In this document: piece after piece, positions 1 to 10,855 of the stretch
Position numbering within the stretch: position 1 is the stretch's first letter
Layout of the letters: each line of letters begins with the position of its first letter
Source: Laburnicola sp. R22_1
Lineage: Eukaryota; Ascomycota; Dothideomycetes; Pleosporales; Didymosphaeriaceae
Length of the DNA stretch: 64,000 nucleotides
NCBI GenBank assembly: GCA_014281115.1
Contig: JACONQ010000003.1
Coordinates: 2,108,001-2,172,000, forward strand
Reading direction: 5' to 3'
Notes under the pieces: model-generated
Seen by the model: only the letters and a program-made list of their open reading frames with translations
The model's database searches: none
What the model was told of the DNA's origin: nothing
Translations under genes and position numbers: made by a program

Positions 1-1948
1 ATTCTTTTTGCACATATATACTACTTAGAAATTACGCATTTTTCTCTCTATTATTTGCATAGAAAAAGAAAAGATATAATATATATTAATTTAAAAAAGA
101 CTTTTTATTATAATATTAATTAATAATATCTAGTATTGTCTACCCTATTACCCTAGCGCTATCTTGTACAATAATTACACCTAGCACTATAGCTTTACTA
201 TATATAAAAACTATATAATTTTACCTAAAAGCCTACTAGCGTGTAGCACTTAGTAAAAGGCCTAGGCCTAATTATACTACTATAGTAGTAGGCGTATAAA
301 GTGCCCCTAAGGCAACTATATAACTAGTATAATAGCGTATAAAAATATCCTTTGTGCTAAATAACTTTGGCAGCCTATATATATAGGTCTATACTAGCTA
401 GAAAAATAATATTAATATTATACAAAGGCATATGCACGATAATACGTTCCTAAATCTATTTTAAAGTTAGAATCTATATAAAAGTAAACCTATAAGAAAT
501 AAGAGAATTTACATCAATAGAAATATTCTAAAAGAATATATAGTTTATATAGGAACTAGTAGAAAGGGTAACATGTATTCTTCTATTTAGAAGATTACAC
601 ATAATAAAATTAAAACTAAAAAAGCTAACTTAGTTACTAGCTAATATAAGTGCTATTATTTATAGTAAGTTAGCACTATATAAAGATAACATATTATATA
701 ATAAGAGGTATAGTTTAGCACTATATAAAATAAGAAATTAGCTTAATAAAGAAAAAAAAGAAAAAAGCTAGGGAGAAGGAATACGTATAGAGAAATATTT
801 AAAGTAAAGAATAAAAGAAAAAGAATAAAGAAAGGAAAGCCTACCTTATATATCTCTCCCTTCTATCTAGAGCCTTAATTTCTATCCCTTACTAGTATTT
901 ACCTTCTCCTTATTTAATATTATATAATTGCCTAATATCGCTACCTAAATAAATAAGATAAATAGATCTACCGATTATATAAAGAATAACCTAAGTAAAA
1001 AGAACTTTATATTATTAATATTTCTATTACTTCTAAATTTTCTATAAAGTAAATACAGCCACAGGCAAATCGTATAGGTAGACAAGGGGCACTTTCCCCT
1101 AGTGAAAAAAGCCCTTTAAAGGGGGTTAAGTGAAAACTAATACTAGTAGCGTATTATCTGTCTAAAGCGTAAATTAAAATTTCTAACAAAGGTTTTTCTA
1201 AATTAGAAGATAGTAATATGTCTTAATTAACTTTCTCATTCTGTGAGTTTAAATCTTAATAACTTATTAAAACTAATTAATAACTAGTTAGAGATTTCTT
1301 AATTATTAGAGGTACTTACTAATAATGGCTTTCCTATCCTATAAGTTTAATCTAATAACTTAGTTAAGACTAGCTTAAATAGTTAGAAATTTCTTAATTA
1401 TTAGAGATACTAGCTTATTTAGGCTACTTTTCTTCTTATCTATAAAGATTGGTTTTTTAGTATTTAAAAACTAGAGAGGGGAGAGGGCGAGATTTAAACT
1501 CGCTAAGGAGTCTAAGTTTTCGCTTATTTCTAGACTAAAATCCTCGCTTATAGTCCTCCACTATAGCGTAGATTCACTATCTAGACTTCTGCTATACTTA
1601 GACGGCCTTACGCCCGTACTCACTATAATACGCCACTCTAAGAACTTTATGTAAATAATATATTATTACTATAATCTTATTATTAAATACGCAATCTTAC
1701 CCTTAACTACTATTAGCTAGAATATTACTTTACTACTAATAAGCCTAATCGGGCCTCTAATAAATAGCAATAAAGTATAATAAATAGTTACTTAATAGAA
1801 TCTTCTTACTAACTAAAGTAGATAAGCTAGAGCAAAAGGCGTACAAATAGAGGAATAATAAATAAATAAGATAAATATTAGTAAGTAGATAGTTTGTGTA
1901 GAGAAAGGAAGAACTACTAATAGTAATATTAAAATAAAAAGTTGCTAG
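1..1948. repeat. Degenerate repeat X, copy 1 (runs off the left edge)
   Basis: AT-rich, stop-rich DNA that aligns over its length with 40935-42292, except for a 630-bp insertion at 1011-1640. Both copies end on the right in the same LTR (family B) with the same junction (gttgctagtatctatac), so X is probably the internal region next to the 5' LTR of a minus-strand LTR retrotransposon. No domain was recognised on either strand; the strand with K/R/Q-rich translations is plus, which conflicts with that LTR orientation. Coding direction is therefore open. Confidence 0.6.
1011..1640 (-). mobile_element. Insert I: SINE-like element with tRNA-like head
   Basis: A 630-bp insertion flanked by an exact 10-bp target duplication (agaactttat, 1001-1010 and 1641-1650). 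The paralogous X copy near 41970 has a single aactttat and no insert, which gives a direct empty site. On the minus strand, 1475-1575 contains a tRNA-like stretch with a B-box-like motif (gagtttaaatctcgcc, 1486-1501) followed by a CCCTCTCC acceptor-like end, as in Pol III-driven SINE heads. If the head marks the 5' end, the 3' end is at 1011 and its junction reads ATA, as in the other short retroposons here. The tRNA identity is not resolved. Confidence 0.55.
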
Positions 1949-2234
1949 TATCTATACACTATATAGGTAAGGACACCTAAAAGAGTTAAGATTTTAATAT
2001 TATTACATAATTGCATTATATAGGGATTAGATAATACCTATACGCCGCGGCCTATATATTATAGGATTTTCTCCTTTTATCTATACCCTTTCTAGAGATA
2101 AGCAATAAATACTAAGTTAGTTTTATTATGTTATTTTCTTTCCTTGTATAATTATTATATACACCCCTTACACTCACTAGTATAGAGTATTATATATTAA
2201 TATCTATATAGCTAGCTGTAGAGTCTATTTAACA
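1949..2234 (-). repeat. LTR family B, copy 1, attached to repeat X
   Basis: Matches 6761-7034, 29683-29968 and 42293-42562. On the minus strand it starts TGTTAAATRG and ends near GTATAGATA, i.e. TG...CA ends blurred by C-to-T change. It shares its left flank (gttgctag) with the copy at 42293 but not its right flank, which is what a 5' LTR plus internal sequence would give if the two full elements sat at different sites. No matching target duplication is visible. Confidence 0.6.
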
Positions 2235-3027
2235 CTCTTACTATACTAGAGCTTATTAATAAAAACTTTATTATCTTCCTTATACATACCCTACTAGAGA
2301 ATTTTATTACTAATAAGGAGTAGTTATAGCTACTAAAGTAGAAATTTAATTTTATAGTCTTTTATAAACTCGATACGCTGCTAATTTAACTAGTATACTA
2401 GAACTGCTATATAAATAATTAAGTATACTTATCTTTTATATTAAGTAAGTATCTAATAGATAAAATAGAATTTTAATAGAATTACTGTAATGGTAGTATT
2501 ATATATTTTTAGTGTATACATTTTAGTACTAGTAAGTACGTCAGTATTAAATAATTTAAAGTTAATACTTAAGTAAATAGTAGAGCATAAAGGAATAGTA
2601 GGGGTTTTATTGAAAATAATCTTAATAGAGTAATAGAGTAATAGTATATGTAGTCTATATTACTCTTATACTACTTATAATAACTAGTATATATCTATTA
2701 ATATATTAACTTATATTATTTATAATAATTTAGATTGTAGGTTAATAATAATTAGAATAGTAAAAATGATTGCTTATAGTATTATTACACTAAAGTTTTA
2801 TTTCTCCCTTAAAGTTCTAACTATAGCCTTTTTATAAATTAACTTTGTATATAAGAGCTATGTCTGCTAGAACTACGAAACCTACTTAGTAGTTTAAACG
2901 CGCTTTTTTTTATAATTACCTTTTTTACGCTCTTTCTAATTACTAAGTAAGAGGCTCTGCTTTTTTGTTATATTATTTAAGATAAAAGCCTTTATTATTC
3001 TACCCCTACGTAGATTAATTAACGCCA
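2235..3027 (+). mobile_element. Retroposon family G, copy 1 (5' end lost)
   Basis: Sense orientation is plus, judged from the fixed end ...aacgccac at about 3025 followed by ATA. It shares the conserved terminal 100 bp (agcagrgggctctgct hairpin at about 2945-2965, then ctacccctacgtag) with at least eleven other copies. The left end stops at LTR B. The sequence is heavily mutated, with no intact frame. Confidence 0.65.
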
Positions 3028-3039
3028 CATAGGGATATT

Positions 3040-4258
3040 CTACTAGTATTATAAAAAGGTATTTACTCTTAAGTTAATAGTTCTAAGTCTATACTAGAAT
3101 ATTATAATATATTTATTAAAAGTATTAGTTTAGTATATATACTTCTTATCTAATATTTTAAACTTTATCAAGTATATAAGATTTTTATAATTAGTATATA
3201 GAGGCATATAAAAATAGTCTAAAGTATATTATACTATTCTGTAGTTGCTTTAATAACTATAAGTATTTTTTTATTATAAATTATATAGTTTGCCTTTACA
3301 GGGGTATATTTAATCAAAAAGTAAGTAATTAGCTTAAAAGCTTTATCTATATTAAATTATAAAAGTAAGTACTAAAAGCCTAACCTAAAAAGTTAGCCTT
3401 TAATATTTTTTTAAAAAAATTTAAAATACACCAGTGTAGGCTTAGTGTAAAATACCTTTTTAGGTACTTAAAGGCCTACAATTATTTTTACTTTTATAAA
3501 TAAAGAGTTTTCTTTTACTTAACTTTATTAATAAAAATATTACTTTTAAAAGTTTTTTATTAACCTTTAGTAGAAGTTAGTAAATCTTAAAAAATCTTAA
3601 GAACTTTTTATATTAGTAAAAGGGGCCTATTTCCAAATAGCTTTAACCTTTTTAGGTGTATACTAATCTTGTTTTTATACTTTATAATAAATTTAAGGTA
3701 TTTAGTTTTAATAACTATAATCGTACACTTTGGAATATTTAGGTATAGTCCTATCTTACCTAACCTCTTTACTATCTATTATACTTTATTCTAATAGTTC
3801 TTTAAAAATCTACGAGAAAATATAAAAATATTATCTATATAAGAAAAGTAAACGCTATCTAAGTACTTTTTTATAATATAGTTAATATATGTTTAAGAGC
3901 TGCGTAGTGTACTAGCTAGTCTAAAAAGAACTACTAGCTACTTATATAATTTAAATTAGGTTTACAAAGCTATTTTTCTATCTTTTTTTTACTATCTTTA
4001 ACTTATAAAAGGTCTAAATTATATCTAATTTAATTAGCTACTTAGCCTTAGTAAAGAGCTATAATATCTTTCTATTATAAAAAAAAAGTAGTAGTTTTTT
4101 TAATAAGGTATTTAACGCCTAGTAGTCTATATAAAATTATAAACCTTTTCTAATTTTTTTAAATAATACTAGTACTATAGTACTAAACTTACTTACTTAA
4201 ATTAAACTATAGTTAAATTACTTTATTAATTCCTTATAGAGAACTAGTAGCTTCTTTG
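3040..4258 (-). pseudogene. Ty3/gypsy pol relic I: reverse transcriptase and RNase H
   Basis: Read on the minus strand with TAA/TAG taken as former CAA/CAG/TGG, this gives a Ty3/gypsy reverse transcriptase. It has a VLFKK-type finger region followed by YIDYQALN (about 4110-4140), IKLDIIQTFYKLKI (about 4004-4045, family form TKLDVISAFHKIRI) and SYIDNIFIFS (about 3825-3850, the YLDD catalytic box with Asp changed to Asn). The RNase H connection follows to about 3045, including the NYIIYNKKILIVIKA stretch (family NYEIHDKELLAIVEA). The N-terminal part lies beyond the two G insertions at 4271-6372; joining across them keeps the frame (PLYSILTKKLL segment). It is dead: many stops and an altered YxDD. 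Confidence 0.8.
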
Positions 4259-4270
4259 TTAATATACTAT

Positions 4271-5219
4271 GTGGCATTATTTTATCTACCTAGGGGTAGG
4301 ATAACAAAGGCTTTTATCTTAAATAACATAATAACAAAAGCAGAGCCCCCTACTTAGTAATTAAAAAAGGCGTAAAAAGGTAATAACAAAAAAAGGCGCG
4401 TTTAAACTACTAAGCAAGCTTAGCGGTCTTAGCATAAGGCTTCTATAAGCAAAATGTTTACAAAGAGGCTACTTAGAACTTTAGAGGAAATATAACTTTA
4501 GCGCAGCTACGCTATAAGCTATCTCTCCTTTACTATCCTAAGTTGCAAACTACTATCCTAATTATTATAAATAATATAAGTTAATATGTTAATAGGTATG
4601 TACTATTTCTTATAAGTAGGATAATGGTAATACATACTAAATATACTATTGCTTTATTACTATATTAAAATTATTCTTAATAAATCTCCTCCTATTGCTA
4701 TCTCTCTACGTACTTCTATCTATTTAGGTATTAATATTATTAGTAAAGAAGTACTTGCTACTATTAAAGAGTACACGCTATGGTTTTGTGGCGCTACTAC
4801 TAAGGTAACAATACTAGAGTTCTATTCTATCTATAAGATAATTGTTTATAGAAGCCTAGTATATTTAACTATTTAGAAGGCGATTTTTATATACTAGCTA
4901 GATTAGTAGTTTATTTAGTTCTTAAAAACTAGTAAGCCTATGTTCCTACTCTAGTAGAAGTAATTTCTCCTTATTAGTAACAGAATCCTCTAGTAGAGGA
5001 TATAAGAGGATAATAAGCTATTTATTAATAAGCTATAAGATGGCAAGAGCGTTATATAGGTTAGGAGCTTATAGGATATAGGGTTATTAAGGCATTTAAG
5101 GTTAGTCTTTAATTAGAATTAGGTGCCATATATAGTAGTATATAATAACCTTCTATCTTAACCTACTTTAACCTCAAACTAAAAAATAAAGTTAAAAAAG
5201 ATATTTGGCAAGACGACTA
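4271..5219 (-). mobile_element. Retroposon family G, copy 2
   Basis: A 949-bp insertion flanked by an exact 12-bp target duplication, ttaatatactat (4259-4270 and 5220-5231). The fixed end (gtggcattat, reverse complement of the 3' terminus) lies at 4271, so sense is minus and the 3' junction is ATA. It interrupts the gypsy pol relic. A 75-codon open frame at 4649-4876 on plus is antisense to this orientation and recurs in copies 3 and 12. It has no recognised domain and I do not regard it as a gene, although the opposite-strand frame is no better supported by known families. Confidence 0.75.
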
Positions 5220-5231
5220 TTAATATACTAT

Positions 5232-5312
5232 AAAGAGGCTTAAAGAGAATCTTTAGGATCTTTTTATTTTTCTTAATAAAAAGAATTACGTAATTAATTC
5301 TAGAGCCTTATA
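5232..5312 (-). pseudogene. Short gypsy pol segment between two G copies
   Basis: About 65-80 bp of gypsy pol left between two inverted G insertions. On the minus strand it supplies the stretch just before the RT finger domain; the frame continues into 4258 when the G2 element and one target duplication are removed. Its left-hand partner continues at 6389. Confidence 0.6.
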
Positions 5313-6372
5313 ACAGGAAAGATCGGCTTGCCAAATATCTTTTTTAACCTATTTTTTTAGTTTGAGGTTAAAGTAGGTTAACGTAGAAGGTTATTATATA
5401 CTACTATATATAGAACCTAGTTCTAATTAAAGACTAACCTTAACTATCTAGTAATATAATAATAGTTTAAACTTACGTATACTCTCTAATACCTATAAGC
5501 TTCTAGTTTTAATATAAGATTTACTTACAGCATATATAGTATACCTAGCTTATTATTACTACTATTATTAGTTATCTACGCTCGCATACTACTTATATAC
5601 TCTACTTACAGATCTATATAATACTTTTATTATACTAGAGATTATTAATAAATACCTTATTCTCTACCTTTTATCTCCCTTTCTAGATTCTGTTACTAAT
5701 AAGAAGTAATTTTATCTACTAGAGCGGGAATGTGATTTTTGTAGTTTTTATAAAGTAGATAAGCTGCTAATCTAGTTAGTATATAAGAATTGCCTTATAG
5801 ATAGAATAGAACTCTAGTGCTATTACTTTAGTAGCAGTGACGCAAATCTTTAGCGTATACTTTTTAGTAATAGTAAGTACTTCTTTAGAAACAATATTAA
5901 TCCCTAGATAGATAGTAGGGCGTGGAGGTATATATAGAAAGGTAGTAAGAGATTTATTAAGAATAACCTTAATATAGTAATAAAGTAACAAACGTGTATT
6001 TAGTATATATTACTCTTATTCTACTTATAAACAAAGCGGTATATACCTATTAATATATTAACTTATATTATTTATAATAATTAGAATAGTAGTTTGCAAC
6101 TTAGAAAAGCGAAAGAGAGATAGCTTATAGTATAGCCACGCTAAAGTTATATTTCCCCTAAAGTTCTAAGTAGCCTCTTTGTAAAAAATTTGCTTATAGG
6201 AGTAGTTCCGCGCTAAGACTACTAAGCTCGCTTAGCAGTTTAAATACGCATTTTTATAATTCCCTTTTTACACTTTTATTAATTACTAAGCAGGGGGCTC
6301 TGCTTTTTTTGTTATGTTATTTGAGATAAAAGCCTTTGTCGTCCTACCCCTAGGTAGATAAAATAACGCCAT
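5313..6372 (+). mobile_element. Retroposon family G, copy 3 (inverted relative to copy 2)
   Basis: About 1.06 kb, near full length. Sense is plus, ending ...aataacgcc at 6370 followed by ATA. It is flanked by an imperfect 16-bp duplication (attctagagccttata at 5297-5312, attctaaaagcttata at 6373-6388; the differences are partly RIP-like transitions). With copy 2 it forms a ~1-kb inverted pair with a ~93-bp spacer, but the separate target duplications show two independent insertions. The 71-codon frame at 5776-5991 (minus) is the antisense frame also seen in copies 2 and 12. Confidence 0.75.
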
Positions 6373-6388
6373 ATTCTAAAAGCTTATA

Positions 6389-6755
6389 TCTAAAAAACTT
6401 TAGAATTTATTTTTAAAATAGGTTTCTTTTTTATAAAGACTAGTATAATATCTACTATCTTATCTATTAGTTTATTTATAACATAATTAATAATATATTT
6501 ATACGAAGAGTAAATTTTATAAATTTTAGCCTTTATTATATATTTCTAACGCTAGTAATCTTAATAGTTTCTAGAAAGTAACTTTAAATTAGAAAGTTAA
6601 GAGTGTTAGCGCTTTATTAGCGCTTTACTAGTTGCTAGTAGTACTATTATTATTTAAAAAGAAACTAGGGATATAGTTTTTACATTACTATATTATTATA
6701 ATTAAGTAAGTTAATTAGTAATTGCTTCTAGTAAGATTTAGAACTATTTATTAGT
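6389..6755 (-). pseudogene. Gypsy relic I, upstream part of pol (before the RT)
   Basis: Minus-strand continuation of the gypsy pol after copy G3 is removed. It translates into a mostly basic linker (…YIINYVINKLIDKIVDIIL…) leading in frame into the pre-RT segment. No protease active site survives. The solo LTR B2 is inserted at its upstream edge. Confidence 0.5.
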
Positions 6756-6760
6756 GTTTA

Positions 6761-7034
6761 TATTAAATGGGCTCTACAGCTAGCTAATTAAACAGAATGA
6801 TTACACATTTAATTAGTAAGAGAGAGGGTTGTACGGTGTACACAGCGTACGAAGGGTAGGTAGGATAAGGCAAATAGATCTGGTTGTTACTTGCTTGTCT
6901 CTAGAGAGGGTGCGGATGGAAAGGAGAAGATCTTGCGGCGCACGGGCATCACGTGATCCCCACGTGATGCCATCGTGCGGCAATATTGAAACCTCAACAC
7001 CCTTAGGTGTCCTTGCCCGTACGGTGTATAGACA
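6761..7034 (+). repeat. Solo LTR, family B (best preserved copy)
   Basis: A 274-bp LTR (tattaaatgggc ... gtgtatagaca, i.e. TG...CA with one RIP transition) flanked by an exact 5-bp target duplication, gttta (6756-6760 and 7035-7039), the size expected from an LTR integrase. It is much less mutated and more GC-rich than copies B1, B3 and B4. It carries a perfect inverted repeat gcatcacgtg-atccc-cacgtgatgc (6946-6970) with two CACGTG cores, a plausible bHLH-type site in the LTR promoter. The 71-codon frame at 6829-7044 lies within it and is not a gene. Confidence 0.8.
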
Positions 7035-7039
7035 GTTTA

Positions 7040-7248
7040 GTTAAATTACTAGTATAACTTAAAATTACTTTAAGCTAGTAAAATAGCTTATAATTTATAT
7101 TTAGACGTCTTAAAAAGTGTTTCTCTTTGTATATTAGGGCTTCTTGCCTTTTTAGGAGGATTCTTAGGACCTTCTTAACTTTTAGTTTTTTAAATACTAG
7201 TAAACTAGCTTGATTTTTATATATATTTTATTTTATTATAGTTTTCTA
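7040..7248 (-). pseudogene. Gypsy gag-like fragment (matches 20640-20768)
   Basis: The reverse complement matches 20640-20768 over roughly 100 bp (ctataataaaataaaatata then aagctagtttactagtat). In both places it is followed by the D repeat. The minus-strand translation is K/R/Q-rich, but no domain was identified. It is probably part of a gypsy gag region shared by two relics. Confidence 0.4.
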
Positions 7249-7640
7249 TATTAGGAAGAGAAACATCGCAGACCTTTTTGTATACAGTATAACACTGTAA
7301 GAGAAAGCTATAGGTGTGCTAAAAACGTATTAAAAAAAGGTAAAGCAGTTTAGAAATTAGTTAGACTAAGGACTATTTATTAGCACGTGCAAATTAGCCC
7401 CTTATACTAATAAGGTAGTTAATTACAGTGTACTATAGTCTATAGGTACTAAATTTAAAGATAATAATATAATATGCGGTTGCCTATATAGTATATTATA
7501 AAAATTCACAACTAGGAATTAAGTCTTCATCTATTCTTACATAATAGTATATTTAATTATTATATAAGATCTTAAGGTAATAATCTAGCATAGCTATCTC
7601 TTACCCTATAAACGCTATTACTACTAGGTAGATAGTCTTA
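7249..7640 (+). repeat. Repeat family D, copy 1 (first ~390 bp only)
   Basis: Starts tattaggaagagaaacatcg, the shared start of all D copies, and runs to about 7640, where similarity to 15188-15530 is lost. Includes the conserved blocks atcgcagacctttttgtata and ttattagcacgtgcaaatta. Confidence 0.65.
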
Positions 7641-8101
7641 CAACTATATATATATAACAAAGCTAATAACACTAACTAGACTTAACTAAGACCCATAGGC
7701 ACTTTATAGTCAGAATATATAATTAAAAGACAATTGTTTAATTTTAAGACTAACTTAGTTAGAACGCCTTCTCTCCTATAGCTATTGCACTAGCTGTTAG
7801 ATATTAGCTAGCTACTACGCGCCCTTATCTCTACACTTCTTTATATTTTTAAGGAACTTGTTATTATTTATAGTAGTAAGCAGCCTAGTTAACTTTCTTA
7901 TCTGCTATCTAGTGTAGTCTTTATTTGCCTATATCTATTCTTGCTTTTCTACTACACTAGTTAATAATAATTATAAGGGTAATAATTATATAAGTAATAT
8001 ACTAAAGTATTATATAATATAGCAAGTAAGCAAAAGTAGCTTTACTAACTATTTGCAGTTTTCTTCTCCTTCCTACCTTTTTAGGCCTAGCTTCTACGCT
8101 A
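7641..8101. other. Unassigned AT-rich sequence left of P1
   Basis: About 460 bp without a recognised domain or repeat match elsewhere in the window. No usable frame. It ends with the TA target duplication of the pogo element at 8100-8101. Confidence 0.4.
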
Positions 8102-9893
8102 AGCTAGCGCATATAGTTCCTGCGCACATAGGGTTCCTGCGCACCTCACCAAAACGCGACACCTGCACAAAACACGTCAGATTTCTCTACAACGCTCTGC
8201 AACAATAGATGCTCGTAAGACTGCTATATCGCGAGCTCTTTCTAATCTCTCTATAGGTATTTTTTCTAGCCGAAGGGCTGTAGCTAAGGCGTACGGGGTC
8301 CCTAAGTCTACACTACGCAACCGTCTTAATGGCGCAACGAATAGTGCGCTTAGCTATTAGCATTAGCAGCGGCTGACTCCTCTACAAGAGGACTTCCTAG
8401 TAGACTAGATCCTTGAAGAAGACGCACGCGCCTGCCCTCCCTCACACGCTTGCGCTTAAGAAATGGCTAATTAAATCCTACATATAAACAGCAATAGTTA
8501 GCCTATTAGTAAACTCTAGCTCTTACACTTTATTAAGCGACAGCCACACGTCGCCTTAGTTATTAGTAGAAAGCTCAAGACTTAGAGAGCTAATGCAGCG
8601 ACTCTAGAGTAGTTGCGCGCGTTCCTAGAGCGCTATAAGCAGACTCGACAGCGGCTTAACATATAGGCGGAGAATACATACAATATGGATAAGACTAGCG
8701 TTGCTCTAGGAGTATATACAAACACTAGAGTACTCTCTAGTAGTTAGAAAAAGAAGGCTTATATTCGGTCTCTAGAGAATCGCGAGTGGGTCTCTATAAT
8801 TGAGTGTGTTTTGGCGATAGGGCGGAAACTACGCTACGCGGTTATCTTTAAAGGCCAGAGCCTACAAACTACCTAGTTCCTATTGTCCTACGTACCTAGC
8901 TGGCTGTATACAACCTTAGAGAACAGATAGACATTAAAAGCAATAGGTGTTGAGTGGCTGCAGCGCATATTTATACCTAAGACGGCTGTAGGTAATAGCT
9001 AGTACTGCCTTCTTATCCTTAACAGCCACGGCAGCCACATTAATATAGAGTTCCTATAGCTCTGTAAATAGCATTGAATAGAGCTCCTATACCTACCTGC
9101 GCATACCTTGTATGTCCTATAGCCTCTAGATCTCGCCCCTTTCTCTGTTATTAAGTCTAGTTACCAACGCCAGATGCAGGAGCTTGCATCGCTTAACGAC
9201 GCCGCACCTATTAATAAGGAGCGCTTTATTGCCTGCTATTATTAAGCTAGGGAGAAAGGCTTCACAGAGCGTGTAATTCGAGCTAGCTAGCAGGCTGCTA
9301 GTATCTGCCCATTCAACATAAATCACGTGCTCAGCTCGTCGCAAGTCTCCTAGAGGCCTACTACGCCTACGCATTAGCAGCAGCCTTAGCAGCAGCCTCA
9401 GAGCTTCCTCTTAACCCCTTAAGGCCCTCGCGATCTCTATATAGCGCAGCGCGACGTTCAGAGCGTCGAGAATCTAGGTTATAGGACCCAGCTACTCCTA
9501 TAGAAAGCAGGTAAGGCTCTAGTAGCTGCAAATGCTAGAGCTGCAGGGCTAGAATTAGAGAAAAGACGCCTTAAGTATTATCTACAGACTACTAGCTCTT
9601 AGCGTCCTCAAAAGCGCGTTCAAATAGACCCAAATCGACGCTTTGCAGAGGTAGAGACTATCGTAGAGGCTATACGTGCAGCTAAGGCTGCAGGAGCTCA
9701 GCAGTAAAGATCTACTATAGTAAGCGCTTTAGAGACAGCTACTATAGTTACAGTAGCTGCAGCGCTTAAATCTATATGTACACAATGGCAATTATAAGAG
9801 CGTTGTGGAGAAATCTAACGTGTTTTATATAGGTAACGCGTTTTGGTAAGGTGCGCAGGAACCCTATGTGCGCAGGAACTATATACGCTAGCT
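8102..9893 (+). mobile_element. P1: Fot1/pogo-type DNA transposon with ~56-bp TIRs
   Basis: A 1792-bp element bounded by near-perfect terminal inverted repeats (starting agctagcgcatatagttcc at 8102; two mismatches over ~56 bp) and a TA duplication (8100-8101, 9894-9895). Each TIR holds two tandem copies of a gttcctgcgcac motif. It is clearly less mutated than its surroundings, so it arrived late. TA duplication, TIRs and the DDE_1-type transposase place it in the Tc1/mariner superfamily, pogo/Fot1 group. Confidence 0.92.
8180..9707 (+). pseudogene. P1 transposase relic (HTH_psq, CENP-B-type HTH, DDE_1)
   Basis: Plus-strand coding relic of a pogo/Fot1 transposase, normally a nuclear cut-and-paste enzyme. 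In order: an HTH_psq-like segment (AVAKAYGVPKSTLRNRL, about 8283-8333), a CENP-B-type HTH beginning RLTPLQEDFLVD (about 8370-8410), then DDE_1. The first Asp is kept in NMDKTSVALG (about 8682-8711). The second falls in LLILNSHGSH (about 9009-9040), where family Asp is Asn. The third is kept in LQPLDLAPF (about 9115-9142). The C-terminus is rich in K/R/A/Q. Scattered in-frame TAG/TAA (from CAG, TGG or CAA) and the lost second Asp make it inactive. The 82-codon minus frame at 9126-9374 is its shadow. Confidence 0.88.
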
Positions 9894-9895
9894 TA

Positions 9896-10855
9896 TATTT
9901 CTAACCTTACCTATCCTTTTAGTAGGCAGTGCGTTAATAGTCTTAATATTAATAATCTCTATAGTATATGTTAAATTAAATCTAGCCTAGAAGTAGTTGC
10001 AATATAGTAGTATAGTTTAGTTATTTAGTTGCTTAGTTATTGCAAAGCAGATAGCAGAATTAGAGCTCTCTCTTATATAAGAGGGAGTGCTAGATAATAG
10101 TTAGCAGCAGCAAAGGGTCTCTTTCTTAACTATAGTTTACGCTAATATAACTAAGTTACTATTATAGAGAGCTAATAGAATTATAAAATACTAGATAAAT
10201 AAGCGCTTATAAACTATTTGCTTTTATATATATTTATATAGTATTTATTTTATATAGCTAGTATATAGAAAAAAAGGTTATAGCTAGATTTTCTTTTACT
10301 ATAGTGTAGCTGCGAGATGCAGTTTTGTTTATAAAAAAACACTAACATTACTAATAATACTACTAACTAGAACTAGTATTATAAAGAACAAACCCTACTT
10401 AATATTACTAACTATATAGTAGTAAACTACACTTTATATAGTATATAGATAGGCCTAATAGATTTATTACACTATGTTAAGAAAAATCTAAGTATGCTAG
10501 AGACTGTAAACCTTAAGTTATTTATTACTCTCTATTAATTTGGCTGCCTAGTGCTTAGCTATATTAATAATAAGTACTAGAGCCATATTAAAAAGCAATA
10601 GGCTAGAATTACTAAAGGTTGTTAGAGATACATAAAATACAATAAGCTGCTATTTAACCTAGAGGGCCCAGAGGATAGTTAGCGCAAAGGATGCTACTAG
10701 GAATAGATAATAGAGACGTGGCGAATATACAAATATGCGCTCGTACTATGGGACATCTGGTAGATTACTATTTAAAACCTTAGAATTTTATACAGTTTTA
10801 ATAGTTTCTTTACTAGATAGTAACTTATATAAATTATTTCTCTTATATAATAGTA
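9896..10855. other. Unassigned degenerate sequence between P1 and P2
   Basis: About 960 bp. The plus strand at 10490-10760 reads as a fairly long frame if TAA/TAG are taken as CAA/CAG/TGG (…LFITLYQFGCLVLSYINN…), suggesting former coding sequence, but I recognise no family. An inverted pair ctctctcttatataagaggg lies near 10067-10086. Confidence 0.35.

Noticed and set aside
4649..4876. Conserved small open frames (75, 71 and 60 codons) at 4649-4876, 5776-5991 and 56522-56704 as a real small gene family
   Set aside because: They are the same stretch of three G copies and lie antisense to the polarity set by the truncated copies and the ATA junction. Other G copies break the frame, and conservation is explained by the repeat itself.
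4271..6372. G2 plus G3 as one foldback DNA transposon with 1-kb inverted arms
   Set aside because: Each arm has its own target duplication and single arms occur elsewhere, so these are two insertions.
6829..7044. 71-codon open frame in a GC-richer patch, a possible small host gene
   Set aside because: The patch is a solo LTR with a 5-bp target duplication; GC content reflects low RIP, not a gene.
9126..9374. 82-codon minus-strand open frame
   Set aside because: It lies fully within the plus-strand pogo transposase relic, whose translation matches DDE_1.
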